From contig JAIUNI010000001.1 of NCBI GenBank assembly GCA_020161935.1, positions 1,364,001 through 1,428,000 of the forward strand: a DNA stretch of 64,000 bases, in the 5' to 3' direction. The position numbers and the translations under genes are program-made. The notes beneath the pieces are model-generated. The model made no database searches and was not told the origin of the DNA. It saw only the letters and a list, made by a program, of their open reading frames with translations. Numbering within the stretch: the first letter of the stretch is position 1; each line of letters starts with the position of its first letter. Positions 41,098 to 50,387 of the stretch are shown one piece after another. The stretch is from Chloroflexota bacterium. GTDB lineage: Bacteria > Chloroflexota > Anaerolineae > Aggregatilineales > Phototrophicaceae.

Positions 41098-42272
41098 GCT
41101 GCACTTTCCGTATCAATGGTGACTTCACCACTCATGCCAATGAGTACGCGGTCATCTTGGGTTTCAAAGCTCACTTGTACGTTATAGGTCACGATACCAT
41201 CCGTGCTGGTTGAACTCACCCAACCCACATTTTCGACCTGCCCGTTGAGTGTCAGATCGGCAATCGCGTCAATTGTGATAACGACACTCGCGCCTTCTTT
41301 GATGCGGGCAATGTCGAGTTCATTAATCGGCACGGTAATTCGCAACCGGCTAAAATCCGAAATTTCAATGGCGGCTGTTGTTTGCCCCACCGAGTCACGC
41401 GCACCGATATTGATAGCAGTAACAGTACCGCTTACGGGGGTGACCAACTGGACGTAACGCAGTGCGGTCTGGGCATCTTCGACACTGGCTTGTGCCGTTT
41501 GGAGGGTAAGCTGGGCGCTGTCGATTTGTGCTTGTGTGGGTCCGGCAAGTAATTGGTCAAGCGCAAGCTGCTGCTGTTCAATTCTGACTGATGCCTGCCA
41601 GAGTGAAGAACCATTCGGCGCTTGGGCATCTTCGAGTTGCAGCCGCGCAATTTCCGCGTTGAACGTGGCTTCACCAATTTTTGCTTCTTGCATAGAAATT
41701 TCGAGTTCGCTGCCATCCATATGGGCGCGGGCTGTTTGCAGCGCTTCAAGGCTTTGTTGGGCGCGTTGGTAATTCAACTGCGCCGTTTCCAAATCACCTG
41801 TTGACCCGTTAGCAGCGGAACTATAAGCCGCCTGAGCGCTGGCGATGTTCGCCTTTGCCACACGTATATCTTCGTCTGTCGGGGGATCGTCAAGCGCATC
41901 CAACGAAAGCTGTGCATTTTCAAGGTTTAGTAATGCCCGATTATAGGTATTCCACGCATCTGTGGCATCCAAATCCGCTACGACTTCACCGGCATTAACC
42001 GTATCACCAAGTTGCACATAGACCCCATCCACCGTTCCTGCTGTTCGAAAGTAAAGGGTTACCACATTCGCAGCTTCGACCGAACCCAGTGCCGCAATTG
42101 CAGTTGACTCCTCTGTAGCCGTTCCTTGTGTTGATAAATCCGGCATTCCCGATGGTGGGAAATCCGGTTGTTGCACGGGTTGGTCGTCACCTGATGCGGC
42201 AGTGATTCCGGCAGTCGCAAGCAACATCAACACCGTGACGACTATCAGATGCGCCCAGCGTTTTATCGTCAT
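41094..42272 (-). CDS. HlyD/MacA-type adaptor (first gene of export operon)
   Basis: The 392-residue product begins with a signal/anchor helix (about 7-25) and a Pro-rich segment ('QQPDFPPSGMPDLS'). The biotinyl-lipoyl half follows ('YVQLGDTVNAGEVVADLDATDAW'), then a coiled coil (about 115-255), the second half ('LVTPVSGTVTAINIGARDSVG') and a barrel domain ending 'DDRVLIGMSGEVTI'. It is the first gene of the minus-strand operon. Its upstream region holds three 11-bp-spaced direct repeats likely to be the operator of the locus regulator. Confidence 0.88.
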   Translation of the reverse strand: MTIKRWAHLIVVTVLMLLATAGITAASGDDQPVQQPDFPPSGMPDLSTQGTATEESTAIAALGSVEAANVVTLYFRTAGTVDGVYVQLGDTVNAGEVVADLDATDAWNTYNRALLNLENAQLSLDALDDPPTDEDIRVAKANIASAQAAYSSAANGSTGDLETAQLNYQRAQQSLEALQTARAHMDGSELEISMQEAKIGEATFNAEIARLQLEDAQAPNGSSLWQASVRIEQQQLALDQLLAGPTQAQIDSAQLTLQTAQASVEDAQTALRYVQLVTPVSGTVTAINIGARDSVGQTTAAIEISDFSRLRITVPINELDIARIKEGASVVITIDAIADLTLNGQVENVGWVSSTSTDGIVTYNVQVSFETQDDRVLIGMSGEVTIDTESAA

Positions 42273-42331
42273 CGTTCAATCTCCATATGCTGATCACGGT
42301 CTTATTCTTAGGTGGCGACCTCAATATTTAT

Positions 42332-42359
42332 TGGAGAGATTCTGGATAAAATCTGGAGA
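42332..42359. promoter_or_regulatory. Three direct repeats at 11-bp spacing (candidate OmpR-type operator)
   Basis: TGGAGA (42332-42337), TGGATA (42343-42348) and TGGAGA (42354-42359) recur at exactly 11 bases, with (A/G)(A/T)TC just before the second and third. They stand 60-87 bases upstream of the adaptor start at 42272, the usual location and spacing for an OmpR/PhoB-type activator. The 273-base gap to the divergent protease gene shows no other clear element. Confidence 0.5.
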
Positions 42360-42557
42360 TTTAGGGAATTGGAAGCGAATCAGCATTTTTTTGTGCGGAC
42401 TCTCATTTTCCTTTTAGAATAACCTTTTAGAGTCACCCGCATCGTCAACTATGTTTCCTCAGTAAGATAACCTGTAGGGGATTGTCGTCGTAAACATCAA
42501 TCCAAATAACTGGGTTTACCGAACGAATTGTGAACTGATCGAGGTTTGCTGATCCGA

Positions 42558-43400
42558 ATGAATGCTCCCGTCGCTCCACCTTTGAAGATTTGGCAACAGC
42601 GCTGGTTACAGATACGTGGTGCTGCACGGCGAGGTCTGCCATTTGCTTCGGGAGCGGCGGCAGCGGTAGTGACGATTCTGTTATATTCCGTTCTTTTTCC
42701 AGCGCCTCATCAAATGACACAAAACGAGGTTGACACGTTAGTGGCACAAGCGATGGCCTCGGCGACGGCTCCACCCCCATATTCTTCACTTGTGTACCAA
42801 GCCATACAGCCCTCGTTGGTTTTGATCCAATCCCAAATTATTGATGTGGAGGGTTTCGCTGCGGATGGCGGTTTAGGGACAGGAGTCATTATCAACGATG
42901 CGGGGGACATCTTAACCAGCCTCCATGTGGTTTCAAATGAACCGAGCATCATCGTCACCTTTGCCGATGGCACCGAATCCAGTGCGGAAATTATCGCGGC
43001 GCAACCTGAAAACGATATTGCCGTACTCCGCGCGAACCAACTACCCGAACTATTTTTCCCAGCCGTCCTCGGCAACCCGAACGCCATGCGTGTTGGTGAT
43101 GAAGCCTATGTCGTAGGTCACCCTTTCGGACTTTACAGTTCAATGAGCGCAGGTGTCATTTCGGGATTTGAACGGTCCTTCCAGATTCCAGACACCGGGC
43201 AAACCTTAACGGGACTCATTCAAGTCGATGCGGCCATTAATCCGGGCAACTCTGGCGGGCCGCTGGTGAACCGCGAAGGACAAGTGGTGGGGATTGTGAC
43301 GGCGCTTCTGAACCCCACCTCAGAAAATGTGTTTATTGGGATTGGCTTTGCGGTTCCAATCACGACAGCAGGGGGCGCTGCCGGTGCGCCACCCGTATAA
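42558..43400 (+). CDS. HtrA/DegP-like serine protease without PDZ domain
   Basis: From the ATG at 42558 (an in-frame TTG lies at 42546) the product is 280 residues with one membrane anchor (about 28-50). The trypsin-like domain has His123 in 'LTSLHVV', Asp153 in 'ENDIAVL' and Ser232 in 'INPGNSGGPL'. The protein ends just after the protease fold at a short Gly/Ala-rich tail, so the PDZ domain present in DegP-type quality-control proteases is missing. It probably acts outside the membrane. It is divergent from the export operon and 52 bases before the MoxR gene on the same strand. Substrate unknown. Confidence 0.88.
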   Translation: MNAPVAPPLKIWQQRWLQIRGAARRGLPFASGAAAAVVTILLYSVLFPAPHQMTQNEVDTLVAQAMASATAPPPYSSLVYQAIQPSLVLIQSQIIDVEGFAADGGLGTGVIINDAGDILTSLHVVSNEPSIIVTFADGTESSAEIIAAQPENDIAVLRANQLPELFFPAVLGNPNAMRVGDEAYVVGHPFGLYSSMSAGVISGFERSFQIPDTGQTLTGLIQVDAAINPGNSGGPLVNREGQVVGIVTALLNPTSENVFIGIGFAVPITTAGGAAGAPPV

Positions 43401-43452
43401 CAGACCAGTAGTTTCGCAAATGTTGTTCGTATTCTAGTGAAAGTGAGCGCCG

Positions 43453-44463
43453 ATGAATTCAAACATCAACCCCAGTAGTGAGCTGCCGATGGAACGCTTA
43501 CTCTATGAAGTGAAAAAGATCATTGTCGGTCAAGATCACTTATTGGAGCGGATGATTGTCGCGCTTTTGGCTCGTGGGCATATTCTCGTTGAAGGCGTTC
43601 CCGGTCTGGCGAAAACGATGGCGATTAAAACCGTAGCCGAAGCGATTGGTGGCGACTTCAAGCGCATCCAATTCACGCCCGACCTCGTTCCAGCAGACTT
43701 AATCGGCACACGCATCTACAATCAAAAAACGGGGGAATTTAATACCTCACAAGGACCTGTATTTACCAACCTGCTGTTGGCGGATGAAATCAACCGCGCC
43801 CCCGCAAAAGTGCAAAGCGCCTTGCTCGAAGTGATGCAAGAACGCCAAGTCACGATTGCCCGTGAAACCTTCAAAGTTCCGAACCCGTTTCTCGTCCTTG
43901 CAACCCAGAACCCGATTGAAACCGAAGGCACTTACCCCTTACCAGAAGCTCAAGTTGATCGCTTCATGCTCAAGGTTTTGGTTGGGTATCCCACTGTGAC
44001 CGAAGAATTTGTCATTGTGGAGCGTATGACCGGTACGTTGCAGGCAGTCCAACAAATACTGACGACCGATCAATTGGTGAGCTTGCAACAAGAGGTCGAC
44101 GGCGTTTATGTCGATCCTGCCTTAATTGAATATGCGGTCAAACTGGTCACGGCGACACGCAAGCCTCAGGATCATGGGTTGAAGGAACTGCAACCCTATA
44201 TCACGTTTGGGGCGAGTCCGCGAGCTTCCATTAATTTGATCCTGACCGCGCGGGCGCTCGCTTATGTACGGGGGCGTAAGTATGTTCTCCCGCAAGATGT
44301 TTTGGATATGTCACTTGATGTTATTCGACACCGCCTCGTGTTGTCGTATGAAGCCCTTTCGGACAACGTGACAAGCGATGACATTCTGCAAAAGATTCTG
44401 AAGCGTATTCCAGTTCCGGCGGTGCCATTACATGAACACGCTAACCTCCGCGCCCACGCCTGA
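43453..44463 (+). CDS. MoxR-family AAA+ ATPase
   Basis: The 336-residue product has the MoxR hallmarks: Walker A 'GVPGLAKT', 'RIQFTPDLVPADLIGTRIY', Walker B 'LLLADEINRAP', sensor 1 'VLATQNPIE', and the helical lid around 'FGASPRASINLILTARALA'. MoxR ATPases act as chaperones for VWA-domain partners, which are encoded two and three genes downstream. The DUF58 gene overlaps its 3' end by 32 bases, implying tight coupling. It probably opens the MoxR-DUF58-VWA-VWA operon. Confidence 0.94.
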   Translation: MNSNINPSSELPMERLLYEVKKIIVGQDHLLERMIVALLARGHILVEGVPGLAKTMAIKTVAEAIGGDFKRIQFTPDLVPADLIGTRIYNQKTGEFNTSQGPVFTNLLLADEINRAPAKVQSALLEVMQERQVTIARETFKVPNPFLVLATQNPIETEGTYPLPEAQVDRFMLKVLVGYPTVTEEFVIVERMTGTLQAVQQILTTDQLVSLQQEVDGVYVDPALIEYAVKLVTATRKPQDHGLKELQPYITFGASPRASINLILTARALAYVRGRKYVLPQDVLDMSLDVIRHRLVLSYEALSDNVTSDDILQKILKRIPVPAVPLHEHANLRAHA

Positions 44464-45331
44464 AACGATCCTGCAACGGTTGGATTGGAAGGTCATCCGT
44501 CGCCTTGACGGCCTTCTACAAGGCGATTACCGCAGCCTGTTTTACGGCTACGGGGTAGACTTTGCCGATCTGCGGGAATATCAACCGAACGACGATATTC
44601 GCTATATCGATTGGAATGTCACCGCGCGTATGGATACACCTTACATTCGGCAATATATCGAAGAGCGTGACATAACGGCGTGGTTTCTGCTCGACCTTAG
44701 CCCATCGGTCGATTTTGGAACGATTGAGCAGTTGAAACGCAACGTATTAATCGACTTTGTAGCCACGTTCGCCCGCTTACTGACCCGCCACGGCAATCGC
44801 GTTGGCGCGATGTTTTATGGTAATGGGGGTGATCGGGTTATTCCGGCTCGCGGAGGGCGCGTGCAAGTTCTGCGAATCATCAATGATCTGCTCAAGCAGC
44901 CAGAATCACCCAAATCAGACTTCACCGATCTCGTTCCATTTCTGACCAGCGCTCTGCACACGATCAAACAACGCTCTTTAATCTTTGTCCTATCAGATTT
45001 CATTTGTACCCCCGGTTGGGAACGGCCTTTGACACTGCTTAACCAACGTCATGATGTGCTGGCAATCCGGTTATGGGACGAAGCCGAAAACCAATTACCG
45101 GATATTGGCCTCGTCATTATGGAAGACGCGGAAACCGGCGAACAACTTTACGTGGATACCCGTGATGCGGGATTTCGTCAGCGATACCAAGAAGCTGCTG
45201 TCCAGCGTGAAGTTGTGTTAGCCGAAACATTCAAACACGTCGGCATAGATACCCTTTCCCTCTCAACCGACGAAGACCTCGTGCGAGCCATAACAAGACT
45301 CGCCACGCTCAGACAGCGACGTAGAAAGTAA
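44432..45331 (+). CDS. DUF58 protein of the Bat/MoxR cluster
   Basis: The 299-residue soluble protein contains the DUF58 signature 'GYGVDFADLREYQPNDDIRYIDWNVTARMDTPYIRQYIEERD' (landmark, about residues 38-78), where the (D/E)-x-R-x-Y-x2-GD-x2-R-x-IDW core is diagnostic, followed by a VWA-like alpha/beta fold ('WFLLDLSPSVDFG'). DUF58 proteins accompany MoxR and VWA proteins in nearly all bacteria; their biochemical role is not known. Its start lies inside the moxR-like gene, and the next gene starts 14 bases downstream. Confidence 0.9.
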   Translation: MNTLTSAPTPETILQRLDWKVIRRLDGLLQGDYRSLFYGYGVDFADLREYQPNDDIRYIDWNVTARMDTPYIRQYIEERDITAWFLLDLSPSVDFGTIEQLKRNVLIDFVATFARLLTRHGNRVGAMFYGNGGDRVIPARGGRVQVLRIINDLLKQPESPKSDFTDLVPFLTSALHTIKQRSLIFVLSDFICTPGWERPLTLLNQRHDVLAIRLWDEAENQLPDIGLVIMEDAETGEQLYVDTRDAGFRQRYQEAAVQREVVLAETFKHVGIDTLSLSTDEDLVRAITRLATLRQRRRK

Positions 45332-45345
45332 TTGTAGATAGTCCT

Positions 45346-46356
45346 ATGTCATTTATATGGCCCTCAATGCTATGGTTACTGTTGTTGATTCCGGTGCTGA
45401 TTGCGCTGTATATCATCCTGCAACAGCGACGGCAGCAGTCGATAACCCATTTGAGCAGTCACAGTTTAATACGCTCTACCTTACCCACCGGAGCAAATAA
45501 CCGGCGGCACATCCCACCTATCTTTTATATACTGGCACTGACCGTTCTCGTCTTAGGGCTTGCACGACCACAAGCGGTCGTCAGCTTACCGCGTCTAGCA
45601 GGTACTGTTATTTTGGCCTTCGACGTTTCAGGCAGCATGGCAGCGGACGACCTCGAACCCACGCGCATGGAAGCGGCGAAAGTCGTCGTCGAGGACTTTA
45701 TCGAAAGCCAGCCAGCGACCGTGCAAATTGGGGTTGTAGCCTTTAGCGACAATGGGTTTTCGGTACAAACACCAACAAACGATGAGGAGATGCTTTTAGC
45801 GGCGATTGATCGTTTGTCACCTGAGCGGGGTACATCCCTTGCCAACGGCATGATGATGTCGCTGGATGCGATTAGGGCCGCAAGCGGACAAACGAACACC
45901 AATTACTATGGTGATTTATCGTTAACGCCGGAACCAACACCCACGCCTATGCCCCGTGGTATGTATGCTCCGGCGGTCATTATCTTGCTGACCGATGGGG
46001 AAAACAACCAATCACCTGATCCTTTTGAGATCGCCCAGATGGCGGCTGACCGGGGTGTGCGTATTTATACGGTTGGTATTGGCAGTCCACAAGGAACCGA
46101 AGTCCACATTAATGGTTTTACGGTACATACCGAGTTGGATGAAGCCACGCTCCAACAAATTTCGCAGATTACGGCTGGCACCTACTTTCATGCGGAGAAC
46201 GAAGAAGAACTGCGCGAAATCTACGACACGATCAGTTCTCAGCTTGTGGTCAAACCCCAAGAGATGGAAGTAACCTCTCTCATTGCCGGTGTCGGGATTT
46301 TATTCTTTCTCGTTGGCGCGATGTTTTCGCTGTTATGGTTCGGTCGAGTTCCATAA
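45346..46356 (+). CDS. BatA-like VWA-domain membrane protein
   Basis: The 336-residue product has N-terminal spans (about 7-25 and 58-76), an extracytoplasmic von Willebrand A domain and a C-terminal span (about 305-328). The MIDAS metal site is intact: 'AFDVSGSMAADDL' (DxSxS), the Thr in 'ERGTSLANGM', and the Asp in 'LLTDGENN'. A short Pro/Thr loop interrupts the domain near 190-205. Bat proteins are implicated in envelope stress tolerance. It is followed after 33 bases by a paralogue. Confidence 0.9.
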   Translation: MSFIWPSMLWLLLLIPVLIALYIILQQRRQQSITHLSSHSLIRSTLPTGANNRRHIPPIFYILALTVLVLGLARPQAVVSLPRLAGTVILAFDVSGSMAADDLEPTRMEAAKVVVEDFIESQPATVQIGVVAFSDNGFSVQTPTNDEEMLLAAIDRLSPERGTSLANGMMMSLDAIRAASGQTNTNYYGDLSLTPEPTPTPMPRGMYAPAVIILLTDGENNQSPDPFEIAQMAADRGVRIYTVGIGSPQGTEVHINGFTVHTELDEATLQQISQITAGTYFHAENEEELREIYDTISSQLVVKPQEMEVTSLIAGVGILFFLVGAMFSLLWFGRVP

Positions 46357-46389
46357 ATTCGTTAGGTTGGAACGACGCAGGAGATCAAT

Positions 46390-47448
46390 ATGGACTTACT
46401 TTGGCCCGGTTTTCTCTTACTTCTCCTATTGATTCCGCTGTCGGTTGCCGGATACATCTGGGTATTGCGCCGGAGGAAGCGGTTTACGGTTCGCTTTTCC
46501 AGCCTCTCGCTTATTCGCGCCGCCCTGCCCCGTTACTCGCGGCTGCGCCGTCACTTACCATTTGCCTTGTTACTGGCGGCGTTTGCGAGTTTGATCTTCG
46601 CCCTCGTTCGACCTGTGACGGTAGTGGCTGTCCCGACTAATCAAACAACCATTATGTTGGCGATTGATGTGTCCCGGAGTATGTGTTCGACGGATATTCA
46701 ACCGAGTCGTTTAATCGCGGCGGAAAACGCGGCTATCTCGTTCATCGAAGGTCAGAAATACACCACCCATATCGGCATCGTGGCTTTCTCAGGGTTTGCC
46801 GAATTGATCCACACCCCAACCACCGATAAACAAGCACTGCGAGACGCTATTCACAGCTTGCGAACGGGGCGACGCACTGGCATAGGCAGCGGAATTCTAG
46901 AATCAATCGATGCCATCGCCGAAATTGACCCCAGCGTCGCGCCGAGTGTAAATGAGTTCTCGTCGGCACTACCGCCGGAACCCGTACCCAACGGCGCATT
47001 TGCCCCCAGCATCATCGTATTGCTCACCGATGGCGCGAGTAATGTCGGCATCTTACCGGTAGACGCAGCCCAACAAGCACTTGACCGGGGTATTCGTGTT
47101 TACACGATTGGCTTTGGCACCGCGCAGGGTTCTGAGTTCCCGAACTGTGGCGATCAGTTTATGGGACGCGAGCCTTTCGGTGGCGGCCAGCAGTTTGGGA
47201 ATGGCCCCGGCGGTAATTTCCGGCGCGGCATTGATGAAGAAACGTTAAAGCAAATTGCCGATATGACCGGCGGAATTTACTACTCGGCAGAAAGCGGCAG
47301 TGAGTTACAAAGTGTTTTTCAAAGCCTTCCGACGAACTTGATCGTCAAGCATGATGTCATGGAAATCAGTGTCGGGTTCATCGCTATCGGTGTGCTGTTG
47401 GCAATGAGCGCGGTTGTACTCTCAATGCTCTGGCATCCCATTCGCTAA
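46390..47448 (+). CDS. BatA/BatB-like VWA-domain membrane protein (paralogue)
   Basis: The 352-residue product repeats the layout of its upstream neighbour: two N-terminal spans, VWA domain with MIDAS 'AIDVSRSMCSTDI', 'LLTDGASN', and a C-terminal span. It differs by a ~35-residue Gly/Phe/Gln-rich insertion (about 255-280, 'GGGQQFGNGPGGNFRRG') late in the VWA domain and two extra cysteines. No TPR protein (BatC-like) follows, so the operon ends here with MoxR-DUF58-VWA-VWA. Confidence 0.88.
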   Translation: MDLLWPGFLLLLLLIPLSVAGYIWVLRRRKRFTVRFSSLSLIRAALPRYSRLRRHLPFALLLAAFASLIFALVRPVTVVAVPTNQTTIMLAIDVSRSMCSTDIQPSRLIAAENAAISFIEGQKYTTHIGIVAFSGFAELIHTPTTDKQALRDAIHSLRTGRRTGIGSGILESIDAIAEIDPSVAPSVNEFSSALPPEPVPNGAFAPSIIVLLTDGASNVGILPVDAAQQALDRGIRVYTIGFGTAQGSEFPNCGDQFMGREPFGGGQQFGNGPGGNFRRGIDEETLKQIADMTGGIYYSAESGSELQSVFQSLPTNLIVKHDVMEISVGFIAIGVLLAMSAVVLSMLWHPIR

Positions 47449-47472
47449 GATCAGTGATTTTTCGTGCGTGAA

Positions 47473-48390
47473 TTAATCACCTATTGAGAGCAAGCGGCGG
47501 GGCGTATCGACCATCAGCATTTGAATATCGGCAGTCGTAAGCCCTTTTTTCCGCAGCCACGGAATGATTCGCCAGAGAATAAAGGTATAACCCGGCCCAC
47601 CGCCGTATCCCGTCCAGTCGGAACGCCGTGCTAAGTCACCGGAAATCGCAATCTGCTTACCAAAGCCAGCCTTTATCATGCGTACGAGGAAATCAACACG
47701 CTGGCTGTCAGGGAAATATTTCTCTTTACTAAACTGGTCATAACCTAATGTCACACCTTTGTTCGCGATGGCAAGATGGTAATCCCAGTCTAAGCGGCGA
47801 TCTGTATGCCCGATTAAAATCCGCTCAGGCGTTACGCCTTCTGAACGCAGCAGTTCAACCTGCTCAAGCGCCATTGTACCGGCTTCGGTATGGGTGGAAA
47901 TTAACGCGCCGGTTTCGCGCTGCGCCCGTGCAACCGCCCGAAAAATCTTTTCCTCATTTGGGGTAATCTTATCGAGACTTGAACCCGCTTTTAACAACCC
48001 CGCCTTAATACCCGTGTCACCAATGCCCTCGGTGATTTCATAAGTCAGTTCATCCGCGATTTGATTAATACTCTTATCGGTAACAAACGGATCAGCGGAT
48101 GAGCCTTTAATAAACCCACTGACGCTCACGATATGTACACCTGTCGCTTCGGATAAGCGCTTGAGTACCAGCGGGCTGCGGTTGTAGTCACCGGGAGACA
48201 TTTCGACGACGGCTTGACCACCGGCCATGCGGAAGTGATGCAATTCGGTTGTGGCTGCGGCCTCGCTATCTAATCGCAGATCCATATCTGCATCAGGCTT
48301 GAAGGAGTACCCGAAGAGGTGTTCATGCATATAGGTAACACCCAATGCTTCGGGAGAAATATCACCGCGAACGGTTCGTATGATCGCCAT
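47473..48390 (-). CDS. Phosphotriesterase-family metal hydrolase
   Basis: The 305-residue product has the amidohydrolase barrel of the phosphotriesterase family. 'GVTYMHEHLFG' carries the metal-binding HxH. The usual bridging Lys region appears as 'AVVEMSPGDYNRS', where the residue is not clearly Lys. His in 'ALISTHTEAG' and 'ILIGHTDRR', and Asp in 'AISGDLARR', are the remaining ligands. Family members are lactonases, phosphotriesterases or enzymes of unknown substrate. It converges on the VWA gene (24-base gap) and lies 34 bases from the kinase gene on the same strand, so it may be co-transcribed with the latter. Confidence 0.85.
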   Translation of the reverse strand: MAIIRTVRGDISPEALGVTYMHEHLFGYSFKPDADMDLRLDSEAAATTELHHFRMAGGQAVVEMSPGDYNRSPLVLKRLSEATGVHIVSVSGFIKGSSADPFVTDKSINQIADELTYEITEGIGDTGIKAGLLKAGSSLDKITPNEEKIFRAVARAQRETGALISTHTEAGTMALEQVELLRSEGVTPERILIGHTDRRLDWDYHLAIANKGVTLGYDQFSKEKYFPDSQRVDFLVRMIKAGFGKQIAISGDLARRSDWTGYGGGPGYTFILWRIIPWLRKKGLTTADIQMLMVDTPRRLLSIGD

Positions 48391-48424
48391 TGTAGTACGC
48401 TTTCAACAGTATGAGGAACTTACT

Positions 48425-49576
48425 TTATGTCTTTCCAATCGGCAAAACCAACGTTAGACGTGTACCTGCGCCTTGCTTACTCTCAATCTTGACATCACCC
48501 CCGTAAATGCGAGCGCGTTGGGCGATATTTTGCAGCCCTAAACCACCACGCTTGGATGTCGTTCCTTCCGCGAAACCTTTGCCATTATCGCGAACGACCA
48601 TTTGAAACTGCTTAACGTCTTCACTGACATCAATAACGGCCTCGGTCGCCTGCGAATGACGAATAATGTTACTAATGGCTTCATAGGCGATTTGACAGAC
48701 CGCTTCGACCACGGGCGGCGCAAAAGGCGGCTGACGATCCGGCGCGTTTATTTGAACTTTTAGGGTTTCAGGAATGTGTAACCGTACGAGGACATCTTTG
48801 AGACACGCATGTATCGTTTGTTGTTCATAGTTAGCGACCTTCAAATTGAGGATATAGTGACGAATATCCTCAATCACCATATCGATTCCATGAGTCACTT
48901 TAACGAGGTCATCGCTTACTTCCTGCTTGGCGAGTCTGAGGAGCTGAAGCTGCATCCCTATCGCATATAAAGATTGGATGATGCCGTCATGAAGTTCCAT
49001 ACCGACACGCTCACGCTCTTCAAGCAGGGTTAGACGGCTGTGCTGTTCGCTCAAGCGCGACCCGGCGATGGCTAAGGCAGCGTAACCCGCTAACGACTCG
49101 ACGAGCCATTGGTCATTTTCAGTAAACGGCAGATCATCCAAGCGGTCGGTTAAATACAACATGCCGAATAATTGGGTTCCGGCTTGAACCGGTACGCCTA
49201 ATAAGCGATCCATATAGGGGTGATTTTCGGGAAAGCCAGCACTGCGCGGGTCATCCTGCATGTGTTCAAGGCGCAAAATCTCGCGCTCGTTCATAATCAC
49301 ACCCAACAAGCCGCGTCCGATGGGTGGATGTGCTATACTTTGAACCTCGTCCGGGGTTAGGCCAGCCACCTCGAAGTATTTCATGGTACCATGTTCACTG
49401 GGGACACCTAAGGCGGCATAACGCGAATGAACAAGCTGCTTGGCAACATAGGCAATTTGTTGGAGAACCTGCTTGAGGGTTCCCGCCTCAGCCGCTAGAA
49501 TGACAGCTTCGGCAATGTTCTTCAATGTTCCGAGGACAACTGTCACTTCTTTATCAGGAGTTTCGTTACTCGTCAT
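48425..49576 (-). CDS. GAF-domain histidine kinase (NarL-partner type)
   Basis: The 383-residue soluble kinase has a GAF domain (about 18-175), a HisKA_3 dimer domain with phospho-His in 'GMELHDGIIQSLYAIGMQLQ', and an HATPase_c domain ('AYEAISNIIRHSQAT', 'VRDNGKGFAEG', 'GGLGLQNIAQRARIYGG'). The absence of membrane spans implies a cytoplasmic signal. The GAF domain has no obvious cysteine pattern for a chromophore or Fe-S cluster. It is divergent from its probable partner regulator, 77 bases away. Confidence 0.92.
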   Translation of the reverse strand: MTSNETPDKEVTVVLGTLKNIAEAVILAAEAGTLKQVLQQIAYVAKQLVHSRYAALGVPSEHGTMKYFEVAGLTPDEVQSIAHPPIGRGLLGVIMNEREILRLEHMQDDPRSAGFPENHPYMDRLLGVPVQAGTQLFGMLYLTDRLDDLPFTENDQWLVESLAGYAALAIAGSRLSEQHSRLTLLEERERVGMELHDGIIQSLYAIGMQLQLLRLAKQEVSDDLVKVTHGIDMVIEDIRHYILNLKVANYEQQTIHACLKDVLVRLHIPETLKVQINAPDRQPPFAPPVVEAVCQIAYEAISNIIRHSQATEAVIDVSEDVKQFQMVVRDNGKGFAEGTTSKRGGLGLQNIAQRARIYGGDVKIESKQGAGTRLTLVLPIGKT

Positions 49577-49653
49577 TTTCCTACTCGTAGTTTAAACTCG
49601 ATGCGTTTATTGTATCGTTAACTCACCCAAGTCAAAAACGGAACCGATATAAA

Positions 49654-50340
49654 ATGCCACAAACAGTCCGTATTCTAATTGCTGATGATCATTCTGTCGT
49701 CCGTGCTGGCTTGCGTGCGCTGCTTGAGCATCATGGGCATTTTCATGTTGTCGGAGAGGCTTCCACTGGTGACGAAGCGATCCAAAAGGCACGCGAACTT
49801 CGACCCGATGTAGCGGTACTCGACATTCGTATGCCGGGTATTTCGGGCATTGAAGCCTGCCGACAAATTGTCTCCACCGTTGACGGCTGTCGGGTGGTCG
49901 TTTTGACAACCTACGCGGAAGACGAGTTACTTTTCGCGGCGATAAGGGCGGGTGCATCCGGTTATGTTCTCAAGCGTATCGGCGATAATGATCTGGTACA
50001 AGCGGTCGAACGGGTCAGCCGTGGAGAAAATATCCTCGACTCGGCTTTAACGGCGACGGTATTCGCCGAGATGCGTAAAGCTGACCAATCACGGCAGGCA
50101 GCGGCGTTTAGCGAACTGACCCCTCAAGAGTTAACGGTAATTTCACTGGTCGCTCACGGCCTCACCAACCGGCAAATCGCGGTTAAGATGTATTTGGGCG
50201 AAGGCACTGTACGGAATTACGTGAGCAGTGTACTCGCTAAGATCGGTGTTTCCAACCGAGCTGAGGCGGCAGCTTACGCGGTTAAGCACAACATTGACGA
50301 GATCGTGCCACCACCGACGGACATTGACCAAAACAGATAA
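49654..50340 (+). CDS. NarL/FixJ-type response regulator
   Basis: The 228-residue product has a receiver domain ('ILIADDHSVVRAGL', phospho-Asp in 'VAVLDIRMPGISG', Thr in 'VVLTTYAEDE', Lys in 'YVLKRIGDND') and a LuxR-type helix-turn-helix ('LTPQELTVISLVAHGLTNRQIA', 'VRNYVSSVLAKIGVSNR'). It is divergent from the GAF kinase, an arrangement that suits shared autoregulation from the 77-base gap. Target genes are not visible. Nearly 700 gene-free bases follow it. Confidence 0.93.
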   Translation: MPQTVRILIADDHSVVRAGLRALLEHHGHFHVVGEASTGDEAIQKARELRPDVAVLDIRMPGISGIEACRQIVSTVDGCRVVVLTTYAEDELLFAAIRAGASGYVLKRIGDNDLVQAVERVSRGENILDSALTATVFAEMRKADQSRQAAAFSELTPQELTVISLVAHGLTNRQIAVKMYLGEGTVRNYVSSVLAKIGVSNRAEAAAYAVKHNIDEIVPPPTDIDQNR

Positions 50341-50387
50341 ATTATAGTGGATTAATGTCCACAAGCTACTCACCAGTTCGAGCGATT

